64,000 nucleotides of DNA from Desulfospira joergensenii DSM 10085. Lineage in GTDB: Bacteria; Desulfobacterota; Desulfobacteria; Desulfobacterales; Desulfobacteraceae. The notes under the pieces are model-generated. The model saw only the letters and a list, made by a program, of their open reading frames with translations, did no database searches and was not told the origin of the DNA. The stretch is taken from positions 620,001 to 684,000 of the forward strand of contig NZ_ATUG01000003.1 in assembly GCF_000420085.1 (NCBI RefSeq), in the 5' to 3' direction. This document shows, in pieces, positions 1 to 8,890 of this stretch (within the stretch, counting starts at the first letter, position 1; every line of letters starts with the position of its first letter). The position numbers and the translations under genes were made by a program.

Positions 1-1128
1 GTAGGAATCAACATAAGGCTTCCATCCGAAACATTCATCTCCATTTATAAAGGTATCAAAGCGGGTTCCAAGATCTTTCCACATGTTGACAAGAGATGGG
101 GAATCTATAACTTCAACAATACTCCCGGTCCATTTCACAACTTTCTCAGCATATTTTCCAAAATCTTCGATTTCCAACTCATATTTGAGTAATTCAAGAC
201 CTTGTTTTTTAGCTACAGCTTCTGATATCTCACGGTCATCTTTTGGGCCGGCATTCATGCCAAACGATACCACGGGGATTTTTATATTCTCTGAAAGAAG
301 ATATGATAAAACAACTCTAGAATCGATTCCGCCACTCAAGAATAAGAATTGATTCTTTGTGGCTGACAAAATTCTTTTTACAGCTTTTCGAAGAACGGTG
401 TCAAAACTTTCAACTAGGGCCTTTTTATCATTAATATCTATGTTTTCATTGAACTTTAATGTGTAGTATCTATTGATCTCGAATCCGTTTTTATTAACCG
501 TAATATTTTTTGCCTGACCAAGCTTTTTAATGTCTTTAAAAAGGGTTTTCCTATCATAAAATCTACCACTAGAAATAAACGCGCAGGCGCTTGAGTAATC
601 AATCTTACATTTATTTTTGTTGGAACTTATGATGAGTTCAATGTCGGGAGATAAAAACAGACTACGCTTGTTTAAGGAAGAAAAAAAGTATGGTCGAGAC
701 CCGCGCCTGTCAACTACAACATGAATAGTTTCTGTTTTGCGCTCCATTAGTAGAAAAGAATATGATCCTTTTAAATGACGCAAAAAAGCTATCCCAATTT
801 TTTTATAAAGCATTGCCAACGAAAAGGCTGGATATTTTAAATAATCATATTCCATTTTAATATCTGAAATATCACTGATATATCCATCAACCCAAACAAC
901 GAGATCATTATCTTCTAAGTAGAAACTTCCTTCTTCTTGAGACCGGTTCATCAACCATCCTTTGATGTTCCCCCTCAATTCAAAGCTGTTCGTAACATAC
1001 CGGGATTCTGTCCCCACTCCAATAATTCGTGATAGTTTTTTTTCTGTCTCACTTCCAATATAATCGCCTGTGATAAGAATAATTCCGGGATAAAATGGTG
1101 TTGATTTTATATCTGATTGTTGAACCAT
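1..1128 (-). CDS. Asparagine-synthase-like amidotransferase, partial (runs off window start)
   Basis: The frame is open from an ATG at 1128 to the window edge (about 376 codons), so the C-terminus is missing. The ATG follows a good ribosome binding site (AGGAAGGAG) that lies just after the flippase stop. The N-terminal half (about 1-220) resembles the Ntn-type glutaminase fold of AsnB, but the protein starts M-V-Q-Q. The catalytic Cys2 is absent, so glutamine hydrolysis is not expected. The synthetase half carries the ATP pyrophosphatase loop SGGIDSR (about residue 255). Such proteins occur in exosortase-linked exopolysaccharide loci, where they are thought to amidate or otherwise modify a sugar or peptide acid; that role is inferred. 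It is the last gene of the operon visible here. Confidence 0.8.
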   Translation of the reverse strand, partial: MVQQSDIKSTPFYPGIILITGDYIGSETEKKLSRIIGVGTESRYVTNSFELRGNIKGWLMNRSQEEGSFYLEDNDLVVWVDGYISDISDIKMEYDYLKYPAFSLAMLYKKIGIAFLRHLKGSYSFLLMERKTETIHVVVDRRGSRPYFFSSLNKRSLFLSPDIELIISSNKNKCKIDYSSACAFISSGRFYDRKTLFKDIKKLGQAKNITVNKNGFEINRYYTLKFNENIDINDKKALVESFDTVLRKAVKRILSATKNQFLFLSGGIDSRVVLSYLLSENIKIPVVSFGMNAGPKDDREISEAVAKKQGLELLKYELEIEDFGKYAEKVVKWTGSIVEVIDSPSLVNMWKDLGTRFDTFINGDECFGWKPYVDSY

Positions 1129-1148
1129 TCTGTGAATCTCCTTCCTTC

Positions 1149-2621
1149 CTACCGTAGCTTTGACAGCATCGTCTTAAAATGTGTAAATAGCGTTTGCATC
1201 TCTGTATGGTTTTTTATTGTCATTCCAATAACCGCCCATATTGCCAAATATACGATAGAACAAATTAGAATTACGAAGAGCAAGTAAACTAAATTTTCAG
1301 ACACAGACCAAGTCGATAGTATCAATATCCCTAAAAAATAACTTCCCACCGCAGCGCACACATTAGGCCATATCGAGTGCCCAATATCCCTCCACTTTAT
1401 ACCGATTCCCGATGTCAATATATTCTTAATTAAAACGAACAAAACAAAAGTTTTTATAACGATTCCCAATGAAATACCAATCAATCCCCATTTAGAGCCG
1501 ACAATGACTGCAGTTATAGTCATCAACACATTTAAAATTTGAACTTTTGTTTCTTGCCTGACAAGATTTTGAGAATCACAGAATGCACCGGAAATCATTG
1601 TAATCACTCCTGCAAATGACCCAAAAGCCATTATTTTCATTGGGATGATTGCCTCGGCCCATTTTGCACCATATAGTATTATTATTAAACCATCTCCAGT
1701 TAATATCAAAATCGTAAGTGGAAGATAAACGGCGAAAGTAATAGCCATTATCATCTTTTGATACATCAACTGTGAGTGATTGCTGTCTTCTCGTATTCGG
1801 GATAACGCCGTGAAAAACATCTGGTAAAGATTAGCGCCCAGCATGCTAATAGGCTTTCTGCCAAGAGAAAAGGCTTTGACATAAATTCCCAATAGCTGCA
1901 TCCCTACAAGTTTTCCTGCTAAAAGATTATCCACTCTATTTGCAAAAAGATTTAGCGTATTGTTTAAATGAAGCCTCAATCCAAACATGAAATGCTTTTT
2001 GATATTAGTGAAGGAAAATACAAAAGAAGGTTTCCACGGGGCAAAATACGCCATCACGAGAGTAAGAAAAAGACTTGAAAAGATTCCTGAGAATACTAGG
2101 CTATAAACTCCAAATCCCAAGTACGCCATAATGATGCCCAAGCAGGTTCCCGTCGAAGATACAACCATGGTAATCTTGCTGACAAGTGCGTAACGCATAT
2201 CCCACCTGAGCATAGATCCATTTATTGTATTGAAAGGTATGATAAAAAAATTCACGCCCAAAAGCATCATTACACTCATGAACCTTGGATCATTATAGAA
2301 ATCCCCTAAATAGGCTGAACTGCCCCAGATAACACCCAGCATGCATAATGCTGTTGCCTCCATTATCCAGAAAACAGAACTCAACAAAGGTTCTTCCAAT
2401 TTTTTTGAGCGCAAGAGCGCAGCCGGCCAACCGAAATTGATCTGTGCTGTAATAATATTTGTTATAGCAGTAACAGCTGCGAAAAGGCCGAAATCCGAAG
2501 GGTCCAGAAGCCGTGCCAGAATAATACCGGTTACCAGAGTAAAACCGATGTTGAAAGCGGTCCTGCTGTACTGCCACACAACACCGCTTTTTATGCTTTC
2601 TCCTAAATTTTCCGTTTTCAT
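1149..2621 (-). CDS. Wzx-type polysaccharide flippase (MOP superfamily)
   Basis: A 490-residue polytopic membrane protein with about 12-14 hydrophobic helices. It has the N-terminal pattern of WzxC/RfbX-like lipid-linked oligosaccharide translocases (GVVWQYSRTAFNIGFTLVTG, then ARLLDPSDFGLFA). The family moves undecaprenyl-diphosphate-linked repeat units across the inner membrane. The length is normal for the family. It sits in the exopolysaccharide operon, 9 nt after the preceding secreted-protein gene and 20 nt before the asparagine-synthase-like gene. It is the only flippase in the window and so the likely exporter of the repeat unit made by this locus. Substrate specificity cannot be read from sequence. 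Confidence 0.9.
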   Translation of the reverse strand: MKTENLGESIKSGVVWQYSRTAFNIGFTLVTGIILARLLDPSDFGLFAAVTAITNIITAQINFGWPAALLRSKKLEEPLLSSVFWIMEATALCMLGVIWGSSAYLGDFYNDPRFMSVMMLLGVNFFIIPFNTINGSMLRWDMRYALVSKITMVVSSTGTCLGIIMAYLGFGVYSLVFSGIFSSLFLTLVMAYFAPWKPSFVFSFTNIKKHFMFGLRLHLNNTLNLFANRVDNLLAGKLVGMQLLGIYVKAFSLGRKPISMLGANLYQMFFTALSRIREDSNHSQLMYQKMIMAITFAVYLPLTILILTGDGLIIILYGAKWAEAIIPMKIMAFGSFAGVITMISGAFCDSQNLVRQETKVQILNVLMTITAVIVGSKWGLIGISLGIVIKTFVLFVLIKNILTSGIGIKWRDIGHSIWPNVCAAVGSYFLGILILSTWSVSENLVYLLFVILICSIVYLAIWAVIGMTIKNHTEMQTLFTHFKTMLSKLR

Positions 2622-2630
2622 ATTGCTTTT

Positions 2631-3986
2631 TTATTTAGAGTTTCTGTTGGATAGCGACTGCCTTGGAACCATATTATTAGAATTTTTTTCCATACCAATT
2701 TGTTTTGACATTATTCGATTTTTTCCAGGTGAAACTTCCTGTTCCCAAACCATTATCAATCCATTGCCAGTATCTGCCAAGGTTGGTGCCGAAACAGGCC
2801 GCCGGGAATCATGTAAAACCGGTAGTAAATCCTCGTTTTCCTTAATCCCGTCTTTAGAAAGAATCTTCCCTACTATTTGAAACGGTGGCGTGGGGTGCTT
2901 TAAAATTGACAACCGGCCCACAACCAGAAAATTTCCTCTATAAAAATTTACATCCAATGGGCTGTCAAGAAAAACTCCGGAAGGATTTAGACTAATCATT
3001 TGCAGGGTATTCCATCCAGATAGGTGTCTTTGTTTCTCCTTATTTAAATTTTTTTTTGGTAGGGCTTTATCCGGATCAAACAGTGCTGCGACCGCAACGC
3101 TTTGCCCTCTTTTACCGTTATCCCATATACAATAAAGGAATTTTTCCCTGCTTTTTGCGAAGCGACCGCCTCCCTTTAAAAAATATGTTGGTGCTTTTTG
3201 ACAGTCTGTAATCGTAACACCGTTGTCTTGTACACTAATTGCCGCAAATCGCCCTGTCATCCTTCCGGACATAGATGTCGATTTCCAGCTTTTTTCGTCA
3301 TTCCAGGATAAAATACATTTGTCACCAATGCAGGATATTTCAGGATCTCCACCATATAAGGCATTATTTTCATATTTCAGCCTTTCATTATAGTGTATTT
3401 TTCCATTCCAACCTATTAGTGCCACATAAATTGAGTAAAAATGCTCTGAATAACCTTGCCAGACGATCAAAAATCCTCTCTCGCAGGTTGTGACCATGGG
3501 TTTTGCCTGGCTTCCTTTACCAGTCGAGATTTTGAATTCACCATTATCAAGCATGCCACCTTGTTGATCTAAAAATACTCCATAGATGTCCCAGTCTTTA
3601 TGATTTCTTAAGTCCTGCCAAACAATTAAATATCTATCCTGCCCAAAAGCGATCTCAGGCAATTCCTGGCTATCTCCGGCCATACAGATGGAAATCGCCT
3701 CACCACAATATGGCTTGCCGGTGCAGTCAACCAATGTAGCATAAATATCACCAGATTCACTTTGAAAATAATTTCTTCCCTGCTGCCATACTACCATACA
3801 TTTTTCACTACTGCCGCTGGCGATCCTGGGATACAATTGGGATCTGGTATCAACCATTCTTGGAGTCAGTATAAAAGATTTTCCAATGGAAAACTGAAAA
3901 GAAAGCGCCTTTTGCCCTCCATCAAAAGTTAAAAGGAATAACCCTGTAATAAAAAATACGAACGCAGGGTTAATTTTACTCAGCAT
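2631..3986 (-). CDS. Secreted protein with six VVWQ-type repeats, probable beta-propeller
   Basis: Not assigned to a named family. The N-terminus is an uncleaved-looking or Sec signal segment (hydrophobic stretch at about 8-24). The body has about six copies of a roughly 50-residue repeat built on a (V/I)-V-W-(Q/D/E) strand followed by D-I-Y or equivalent. Examples are CMVVWQQGRN...GDIYATLV, YLIVWQDLRN...WDIYGVFL and FLIVWQGYSE...SIYVALI. This spacing suggests a beta-propeller. Its ATG abuts the stop of the NHL-repeat gene (TAAATG), so the two are translationally coupled. The location in the operon suggests a periplasmic or surface role in polymer handling, such as binding or modification; this is inference. 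Confidence 0.7.
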   Translation of the reverse strand: MLSKINPAFVFFITGLFLLTFDGGQKALSFQFSIGKSFILTPRMVDTRSQLYPRIASGSSEKCMVVWQQGRNYFQSESGDIYATLVDCTGKPYCGEAISICMAGDSQELPEIAFGQDRYLIVWQDLRNHKDWDIYGVFLDQQGGMLDNGEFKISTGKGSQAKPMVTTCERGFLIVWQGYSEHFYSIYVALIGWNGKIHYNERLKYENNALYGGDPEISCIGDKCILSWNDEKSWKSTSMSGRMTGRFAAISVQDNGVTITDCQKAPTYFLKGGGRFAKSREKFLYCIWDNGKRGQSVAVAALFDPDKALPKKNLNKEKQRHLSGWNTLQMISLNPSGVFLDSPLDVNFYRGNFLVVGRLSILKHPTPPFQIVGKILSKDGIKENEDLLPVLHDSRRPVSAPTLADTGNGLIMVWEQEVSPGKNRIMSKQIGMEKNSNNMVPRQSLSNRNSK

Positions 3987-5222
3987 TTAAAGCCTTCGGC
4001 TCAAACGAAATATTTTTGTACCCAACATCCCCTGCCCAGATATTATCTGAGTCATCCCAACCCAGTCTTTTAACAAGCCATATATTTCACCGTCTTTATT
4101 TCTGCCGGCCATATGAGAAATCATCAAAAGTCTGAGTTTTCCATCCGGCTTCAATTTTCCAAGCTTTTCAGGTGTAAAAACCGCCGGGCCACGTGATCTG
4201 TTCGGATGTACAGAGGCTCTATACCATCGGCCATTCTGAATCAGGGTTGCCGTATACGTTCCCCCGTTTACAGGCACACGTCGGATATCATATTCATCTC
4301 CTCCGCACACATATACTGCGGAACCATCCTGCTCAGCAACAAGACTAGATGGGGAATCAAAAAATACATCCTTGGGATGTCCGTCGCCAAGATGGTAAGG
4401 CTTTCTTTTTTTATAATATGAAACTCCGGCGACATGTACGGCTTTTCCCTCTGCGTCAATTTTTACAACAAAGTCCGGAGTTCTGGAAACAAAATAAACA
4501 TTTCCCATTTCATCAGCATCCCCCATCATGACATTAAGCTTTGGTGGCTTTCCAGGTCTTGTTGATAGTGATGGGGGCCACCTGGCAACAAGAAAAGCAG
4601 TGCTTCCATCAGCAGAGACTCTATAATAACCACTTGAAGAGGCAATAGTAGTAATTCCTTTCTTATCTACAGCTATTGCTGATACACGCCGCATCTTCAA
4701 ATCCTTCGCAGGGCATGACTCCCCATACTCCAATTTTGTATCACCGCCCCCTGCCCAAGTGCCTACCTGCCAAGCACCGTTTTTGTCTCTGAAAATACGA
4801 CGAACTCTTTTATTGCCGTTATCCGCAACGAAAATATCACCTGATGGACCGCAGACAATGTTATAGCCACCAGAGTACGAACCGATTCCCATCGCAAATT
4901 TTGCCCGGCTGGCAAAACCGTCATTGAAGCCGACCTCTCCGTTTCCTGCAAGGTGATACCGCATCTTTTCAGGCGTAATCACATCAATGAACTGACCGCC
5001 TGCGGCATAAATATAACCATCGTCGCTGGCACACAGAGAGTATATACTGCCAATAGCCTGCTCTGCTGGGCCAGTTGACGGACCTCCGCCCAGTACATCT
5101 GTAAATGGGGCAATACCCCATTGTTCATTTTCCCAACTCGTATCCGAAGCAGATACAGGACCATAAGCCGAAAAAATACAAATTATGATAAAAATTTTCG
5201 TAAGAAATTGAACCTTTCCCAT
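3987..5222 (-). CDS. Secreted NHL-repeat beta-propeller protein
   Basis: A 411-residue protein with a classical signal peptide (basic MGKVQFLTK start, hydrophobic core, cleavage probably after SAYGPVSA). NHL-like repeats follow, seen as GDIFVADNGNKRVRRIF, GNVYFVSRTPDFVVKIDAEG and SAVYVCGGDEYDIRRVP. NHL propellers bind proteins, sugars or nucleic acids and usually lack catalysis. The start overlaps the end of the upstream deacetylase gene by 40 nt. That overlap is kept because the signal peptide begins there and no later start retains it. It forms a pair with the next gene, another secreted repeat protein. The likely site of action is the periplasm or cell surface of the exopolysaccharide machinery; function unknown. 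Confidence 0.75.
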   Translation of the reverse strand: MGKVQFLTKIFIIICIFSAYGPVSASDTSWENEQWGIAPFTDVLGGGPSTGPAEQAIGSIYSLCASDDGYIYAAGGQFIDVITPEKMRYHLAGNGEVGFNDGFASRAKFAMGIGSYSGGYNIVCGPSGDIFVADNGNKRVRRIFRDKNGAWQVGTWAGGGDTKLEYGESCPAKDLKMRRVSAIAVDKKGITTIASSSGYYRVSADGSTAFLVARWPPSLSTRPGKPPKLNVMMGDADEMGNVYFVSRTPDFVVKIDAEGKAVHVAGVSYYKKRKPYHLGDGHPKDVFFDSPSSLVAEQDGSAVYVCGGDEYDIRRVPVNGGTYTATLIQNGRWYRASVHPNRSRGPAVFTPEKLGKLKPDGKLRLLMISHMAGRNKDGEIYGLLKDWVGMTQIISGQGMLGTKIFRLSRRL

Positions 5223-5971
5223 ACTCTGTCACTATAATACTTAAAGGGGAAAAATAAACTATATTCATTTATCCCAAATGAAAGCTTCTGCTTAAAAGCA
5301 TGAAATGTATCACTTCCAAAAATATCAGTCCGGTGTAATAAAAAAGGATCTGTTTCATGATTATTGAAGCCAGATTTGGTAGAACAGGCAAACTGGTAAT
5401 TTGCTTCTATAACCGCCTGCTTTATTGGCTGGGTAAACCGTCCGTAGGGATATGCAAAAGAGTCAATGGGTTTGGACAGCTGATGTTCTAATTCCAGCTT
5501 GGGATGAAGTATTTCGGCAATGGCATTTTTAAGAGAAACAGCTGTTAAATCCTGATGCGTTGAAGTATGGGATCCTATATCAATACCATATTTAATCATT
5601 TCTCTGAGCTGGGTCCAATTACATAAACGCCGCTCTATTCCGCTTGAAGGTTCGATCCAATTATTTGTCATGCCCACAAGCGAGCTTACGACAAATACCG
5701 TAGCCGGAAATCCAAATTCAAGCAAAACAGGAAAGGCGTTTTGATAAGTATCTAAATAGCCATCATCGAATGTAATTACAATTGTTTTTTGAGGAATATA
5801 TTTGCCACCTTTAAGGGCATCAACAGCGTTCGGCAATGAAATTACATTGAATTTTTTATTATGCAGGTATTCAATCTGCCTGCGAAATAATTCAGGCGTA
5901 CAGACGAATCTGCCCTCTTTTTTATTCGCTGGTTCAGAGACCATATGGTACATTAGAATAATAAACTTCAC
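5183..5971 (-). CDS. Polysaccharide deacetylase (NodB/CE4 family)
   Basis: NodB-homology deacetylase of about 262 residues. Motif 1 is TFDDGY (catalytic Asp and metal Asp), and motif 2 is GSHTSTHQDL with the two metal-binding His. The start chosen is GTG at 5971, just after the stop of the asparagine-synthase gene at 5977. An ATG farther upstream would overlap that gene by 50 nt and add non-family residues. No signal peptide is clear, so a cytoplasmic or membrane-peripheral site is possible. The family removes N-acetyl groups from amino sugars in polymers. Together with the second deacetylase at 12.3 kb it suggests that the polymer contains N-acetylhexosamine. Confidence 0.85.
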   Translation of the reverse strand: MKFIILMYHMVSEPANKKEGRFVCTPELFRRQIEYLHNKKFNVISLPNAVDALKGGKYIPQKTIVITFDDGYLDTYQNAFPVLLEFGFPATVFVVSSLVGMTNNWIEPSSGIERRLCNWTQLREMIKYGIDIGSHTSTHQDLTAVSLKNAIAEILHPKLELEHQLSKPIDSFAYPYGRFTQPIKQAVIEANYQFACSTKSGFNNHETDPFLLHRTDIFGSDTFHAFKQKLSFGINEYSLFFPFKYYSDRVWERFNFLRKFLS

Positions 5972-5976
5972 AGCTA

Positions 5977-7833
5977 TTACTTCATTCCAACACTGGAAAG
6001 CCAGTCCTCCAATATCAGGAAAACCCATAAATTATCCCCATAATAGGAGGTCTGATTTGTTTCGAAAGCCTTTTTTATCTCTGAAAGAAAATTATCACTT
6101 ATATAGTCCCTGATACGACAGTTTGCTGAAAACAATTTATCATATAAGACTTCGGACAGCTGTTTATTGGTTTTAAACCAGAGAGATATGGGAAGTCCCA
6201 TACCATGCTTGCTTTTGTTGATTATCTTATCGGGCAGGAATCCCTGCATGGCCTTTTTAAAAATATATCGATTTTTTCCCCACTTTACCTTTAAACAAGG
6301 AGGAATGGTGGTGGTAAAATCAACCAGATCTTTGTCCAGCAGTGGGTACTGGACCTGAATTCCGGCAGCTTCTACCATTTGTGTAACCTTTCTAAGATCA
6401 TTATCTGTAATGGTAAATTTCATATCGATATACAAAAGCCGGTCTGTATCATGGGCGTGTGAATCGCTTGAATATAATTTTTCTGCTAGTTTCATAAAGC
6501 AGTTGAAATCTATCATCTCTAAAAAACTTTTCCTAAAGATCAAATTTGGGTCATTTTCTGCAAGAAGATTGTACGAATAAAACCGCTGGGGATTTTTCAT
6601 ATTGGCTCTTCTTACATATTGTTTGGCTTTATAAATCAAGCCAATAGAGGGGAGACTGGATAGCGCCGGTTCCAAAATCGCAGATCGAATAAAACGGGGC
6701 AGTGAAAAATATTTTTCAAAAATCAGGTTAGTCACATATCTTTCATTCCCGCCGAAAATTTCATCACCGCCATCACCCCCCAAAAGGATATTAATTCCGT
6801 TTTCCCTAGCAAGCCTGGCGCAATAATATGCCGGAAAAACTGAGGCATTCCCAAAAGGCTCATCATAAATCTGTGGGAGTAGATCCATCAATTCAATAAC
6901 ATCTTTTGGAGTTACGCAATACTCATGCTGTTCTGTACCGAACCTGGCTACAGCAATTCTGGCGAAATCGAGCTCATTGAATTTGGGTTCTGCAAATCCG
7001 ATGGAGAATGTTTTTACAGGATTTTTCGAAAATTTTGAATAATACCCTGCCACTGAGCTTGAATCGGTTCCGCCGGAGAGAAAACAGCCTATGTTGTCAT
7101 GTGAGCGCTCCAGAACACTTGCTTGAACAGCTTTTTCAACCTCATTCGGTATTGTTTGTGTCCAATAGGATTCACTGCGATTTTTAACAGGCCGATATTT
7201 GATATCATAATGGACAAAAGAAGTTAGGCAATTACCTGAAAACTTTAATCCTTTACCCGGCTCAAGTTTATTTACGGATTTATAGATGCTAACAGGACTG
7301 CAGACTGCCTGGAAAAAAAGATAATGGTAAATGGCTTCCGGATCAATCTGTCTTGATACAGTTTCATCGAGAAGAAGATGTCTGATTCTTGAAGCGACAA
7401 TAAAATGTCTTTCGCTTTTTGTATAGACCACAGGCCGGATCCCGAAACAGTCGGTCACAACTATCAAGTCGCTGCCGGTCCATACAGCAAAGGCATATGC
7501 CCCGCGTAGTTTGTCTATAAAATCAAGACCATATTTTTTAAATAACCGCCAAATTAATTTCCCAGGGTTTCCAGTATCAATGCTATTTTCAGATAAAAGC
7601 GTCCGTAAAAAAGATTCATTTGTAAGGTTTAAATCATAAGCAACACATATATTGTTTTCAGACCACATTCCCTGGGTTTTGAATTCAGGCCATGCTGCCA
7701 TTAATAACCCTTTTTCCTTAAAGATTGAAGGAGACGGGCCTACTAATGTCTCATACCGCCTGAGTATGTTGTCAGGGACTCCGTCTCTATATACTGCAGC
7801 GATAAAGCCGCCACTTGGTATTTTGGGTCTCAT
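5977..7833 (-). CDS. AsnB-like asparagine synthase family protein lacking the glutaminase Cys
   Basis: A 618-residue protein with full-length AsnB architecture: an N-terminal Ntn-hydrolase-like domain (about 1-215) and a synthetase domain (about 230-600). The ATP pyrophosphatase motif SGGTDSSS, LGGDGGDEIFGG, and the C-terminal KHGMGLPISLW are present. Genuine AsnB begins Met-Cys-Gly. This one begins MRPKIPSGGF, so the nucleophile is missing and the enzyme would have to use ammonia or another amine. Related proteins are regular members of exosortase A loci, so its product is more likely a modified sugar acid or peptide than free asparagine (inference). It is transcribed between the acyltransferase and the deacetylase. 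Confidence 0.85.
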   Translation of the reverse strand: MRPKIPSGGFIAAVYRDGVPDNILRRYETLVGPSPSIFKEKGLLMAAWPEFKTQGMWSENNICVAYDLNLTNESFLRTLLSENSIDTGNPGKLIWRLFKKYGLDFIDKLRGAYAFAVWTGSDLIVVTDCFGIRPVVYTKSERHFIVASRIRHLLLDETVSRQIDPEAIYHYLFFQAVCSPVSIYKSVNKLEPGKGLKFSGNCLTSFVHYDIKYRPVKNRSESYWTQTIPNEVEKAVQASVLERSHDNIGCFLSGGTDSSSVAGYYSKFSKNPVKTFSIGFAEPKFNELDFARIAVARFGTEQHEYCVTPKDVIELMDLLPQIYDEPFGNASVFPAYYCARLARENGINILLGGDGGDEIFGGNERYVTNLIFEKYFSLPRFIRSAILEPALSSLPSIGLIYKAKQYVRRANMKNPQRFYSYNLLAENDPNLIFRKSFLEMIDFNCFMKLAEKLYSSDSHAHDTDRLLYIDMKFTITDNDLRKVTQMVEAAGIQVQYPLLDKDLVDFTTTIPPCLKVKWGKNRYIFKKAMQGFLPDKIINKSKHGMGLPISLWFKTNKQLSEVLYDKLFSANCRIRDYISDNFLSEIKKAFETNQTSYYGDNLWVFLILEDWLSSVGMK

Positions 7834-7888
7834 GGAATTCTCTTTTGAAATGCTGCGTTAGGGTTGATCATTGATGCCGAAAACGAAT

Positions 7889-8875
7889 TCAACTTCCGAT
7901 TACATATCTGGAGTAATTCTTTAATGGTTTTTTAACCAGGAACACTGTTAAGGAAGTAAACACGACAATTGCTGTAGTGAAGGAAAAATAGCTAATAAGA
8001 TTTCCACTAAAATAATTACCTGTATTACTTTTGTACAACAGCTTTATTACGCTGATGTAATAGCTGTGTATGAAATACATGCCAAAACTCAGGTCTGCTA
8101 AAACGGAAAATCCACGCGGTATGAAATTGTCAAATTTATACAGAAAGGAAAGATAAACCGTGCAGAGGATAAGTTTTTCGATATAACCAGAAACAATGTA
8201 ACTTTCCATATAGGAAAGCACATAAAAGCAGAGGATCAGTGCACTTGACAAGCATAGATAACGTTTAGTCGATAATACTGCCATTGTTTTTTTCCTGTAT
8301 CTACAGAAGAACATTCCAAGTACAAATACAGAAAAAAAATGAGCAAAGTTCACATAAGGATAAAATCCTCTGTGAATATTCATTGAAATTATTATCCATA
8401 AAGGTAACAGCCAATAGAGCGATTTATTCTTATCCGACCAAATCAAAATGGGAGATACGAGGTAAAAAATAAAAATCATTGACATGAACCAATAAGGGAT
8501 CAGTTGCTTTCCGGTTAAATAAAATATACAGACTTGCACAGGCTTTGAATAGCTGTAATACCATGCCGGCACATCCCACCTTTGTTCAAACCATACAAAA
8601 TAGATAATGGCGGGAACCGAGCAGACGAGATATGGCAATACAACGAACCGAAATTTAGTTGTAAGGTATTTTTTGTATTTGTATTTAAAAGACAAGTGCT
8701 GGAATAAATATCCGCCAATAAAAACAAAAAGTATTGATCCGTTATTCAATAGAATATTTAACACTCGTTCAATATCAGGATTTTTTTCCCAAGAAAAAGC
8801 CGAGATCGTGTGAATGATAATGATGTACAATATCGCAATTCCACGGAAATTATGAATATAGTTTAAATACATCAA
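7889..8875 (-). CDS. Acyltransferase 3 family membrane protein
   Basis: A 328-residue integral membrane protein with about ten helices. It has the family start (YIHNFRGIAILYIIIIHT), in which the conserved R and H of the OafA/NodX/WecH group are seen. These enzymes transfer acetyl, succinyl or similar groups to sugars of surface polymers at the inner membrane. It is preceded by the stop of a glycosyltransferase gene 15 nt upstream and lies within the exopolysaccharide operon. The acyl donor and acceptor cannot be judged. The base composition is very AT-rich, as for its neighbours. Confidence 0.85.
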   Translation of the reverse strand: MMYLNYIHNFRGIAILYIIIIHTISAFSWEKNPDIERVLNILLNNGSILFVFIGGYLFQHLSFKYKYKKYLTTKFRFVVLPYLVCSVPAIIYFVWFEQRWDVPAWYYSYSKPVQVCIFYLTGKQLIPYWFMSMIFIFYLVSPILIWSDKNKSLYWLLPLWIIISMNIHRGFYPYVNFAHFFSVFVLGMFFCRYRKKTMAVLSTKRYLCLSSALILCFYVLSYMESYIVSGYIEKLILCTVYLSFLYKFDNFIPRGFSVLADLSFGMYFIHSYYISVIKLLYKSNTGNYFSGNLISYFSFTTAIVVFTSLTVFLVKKPLKNYSRYVIGS

Positions 8876-8890
8876 AATACTATTTACTAT

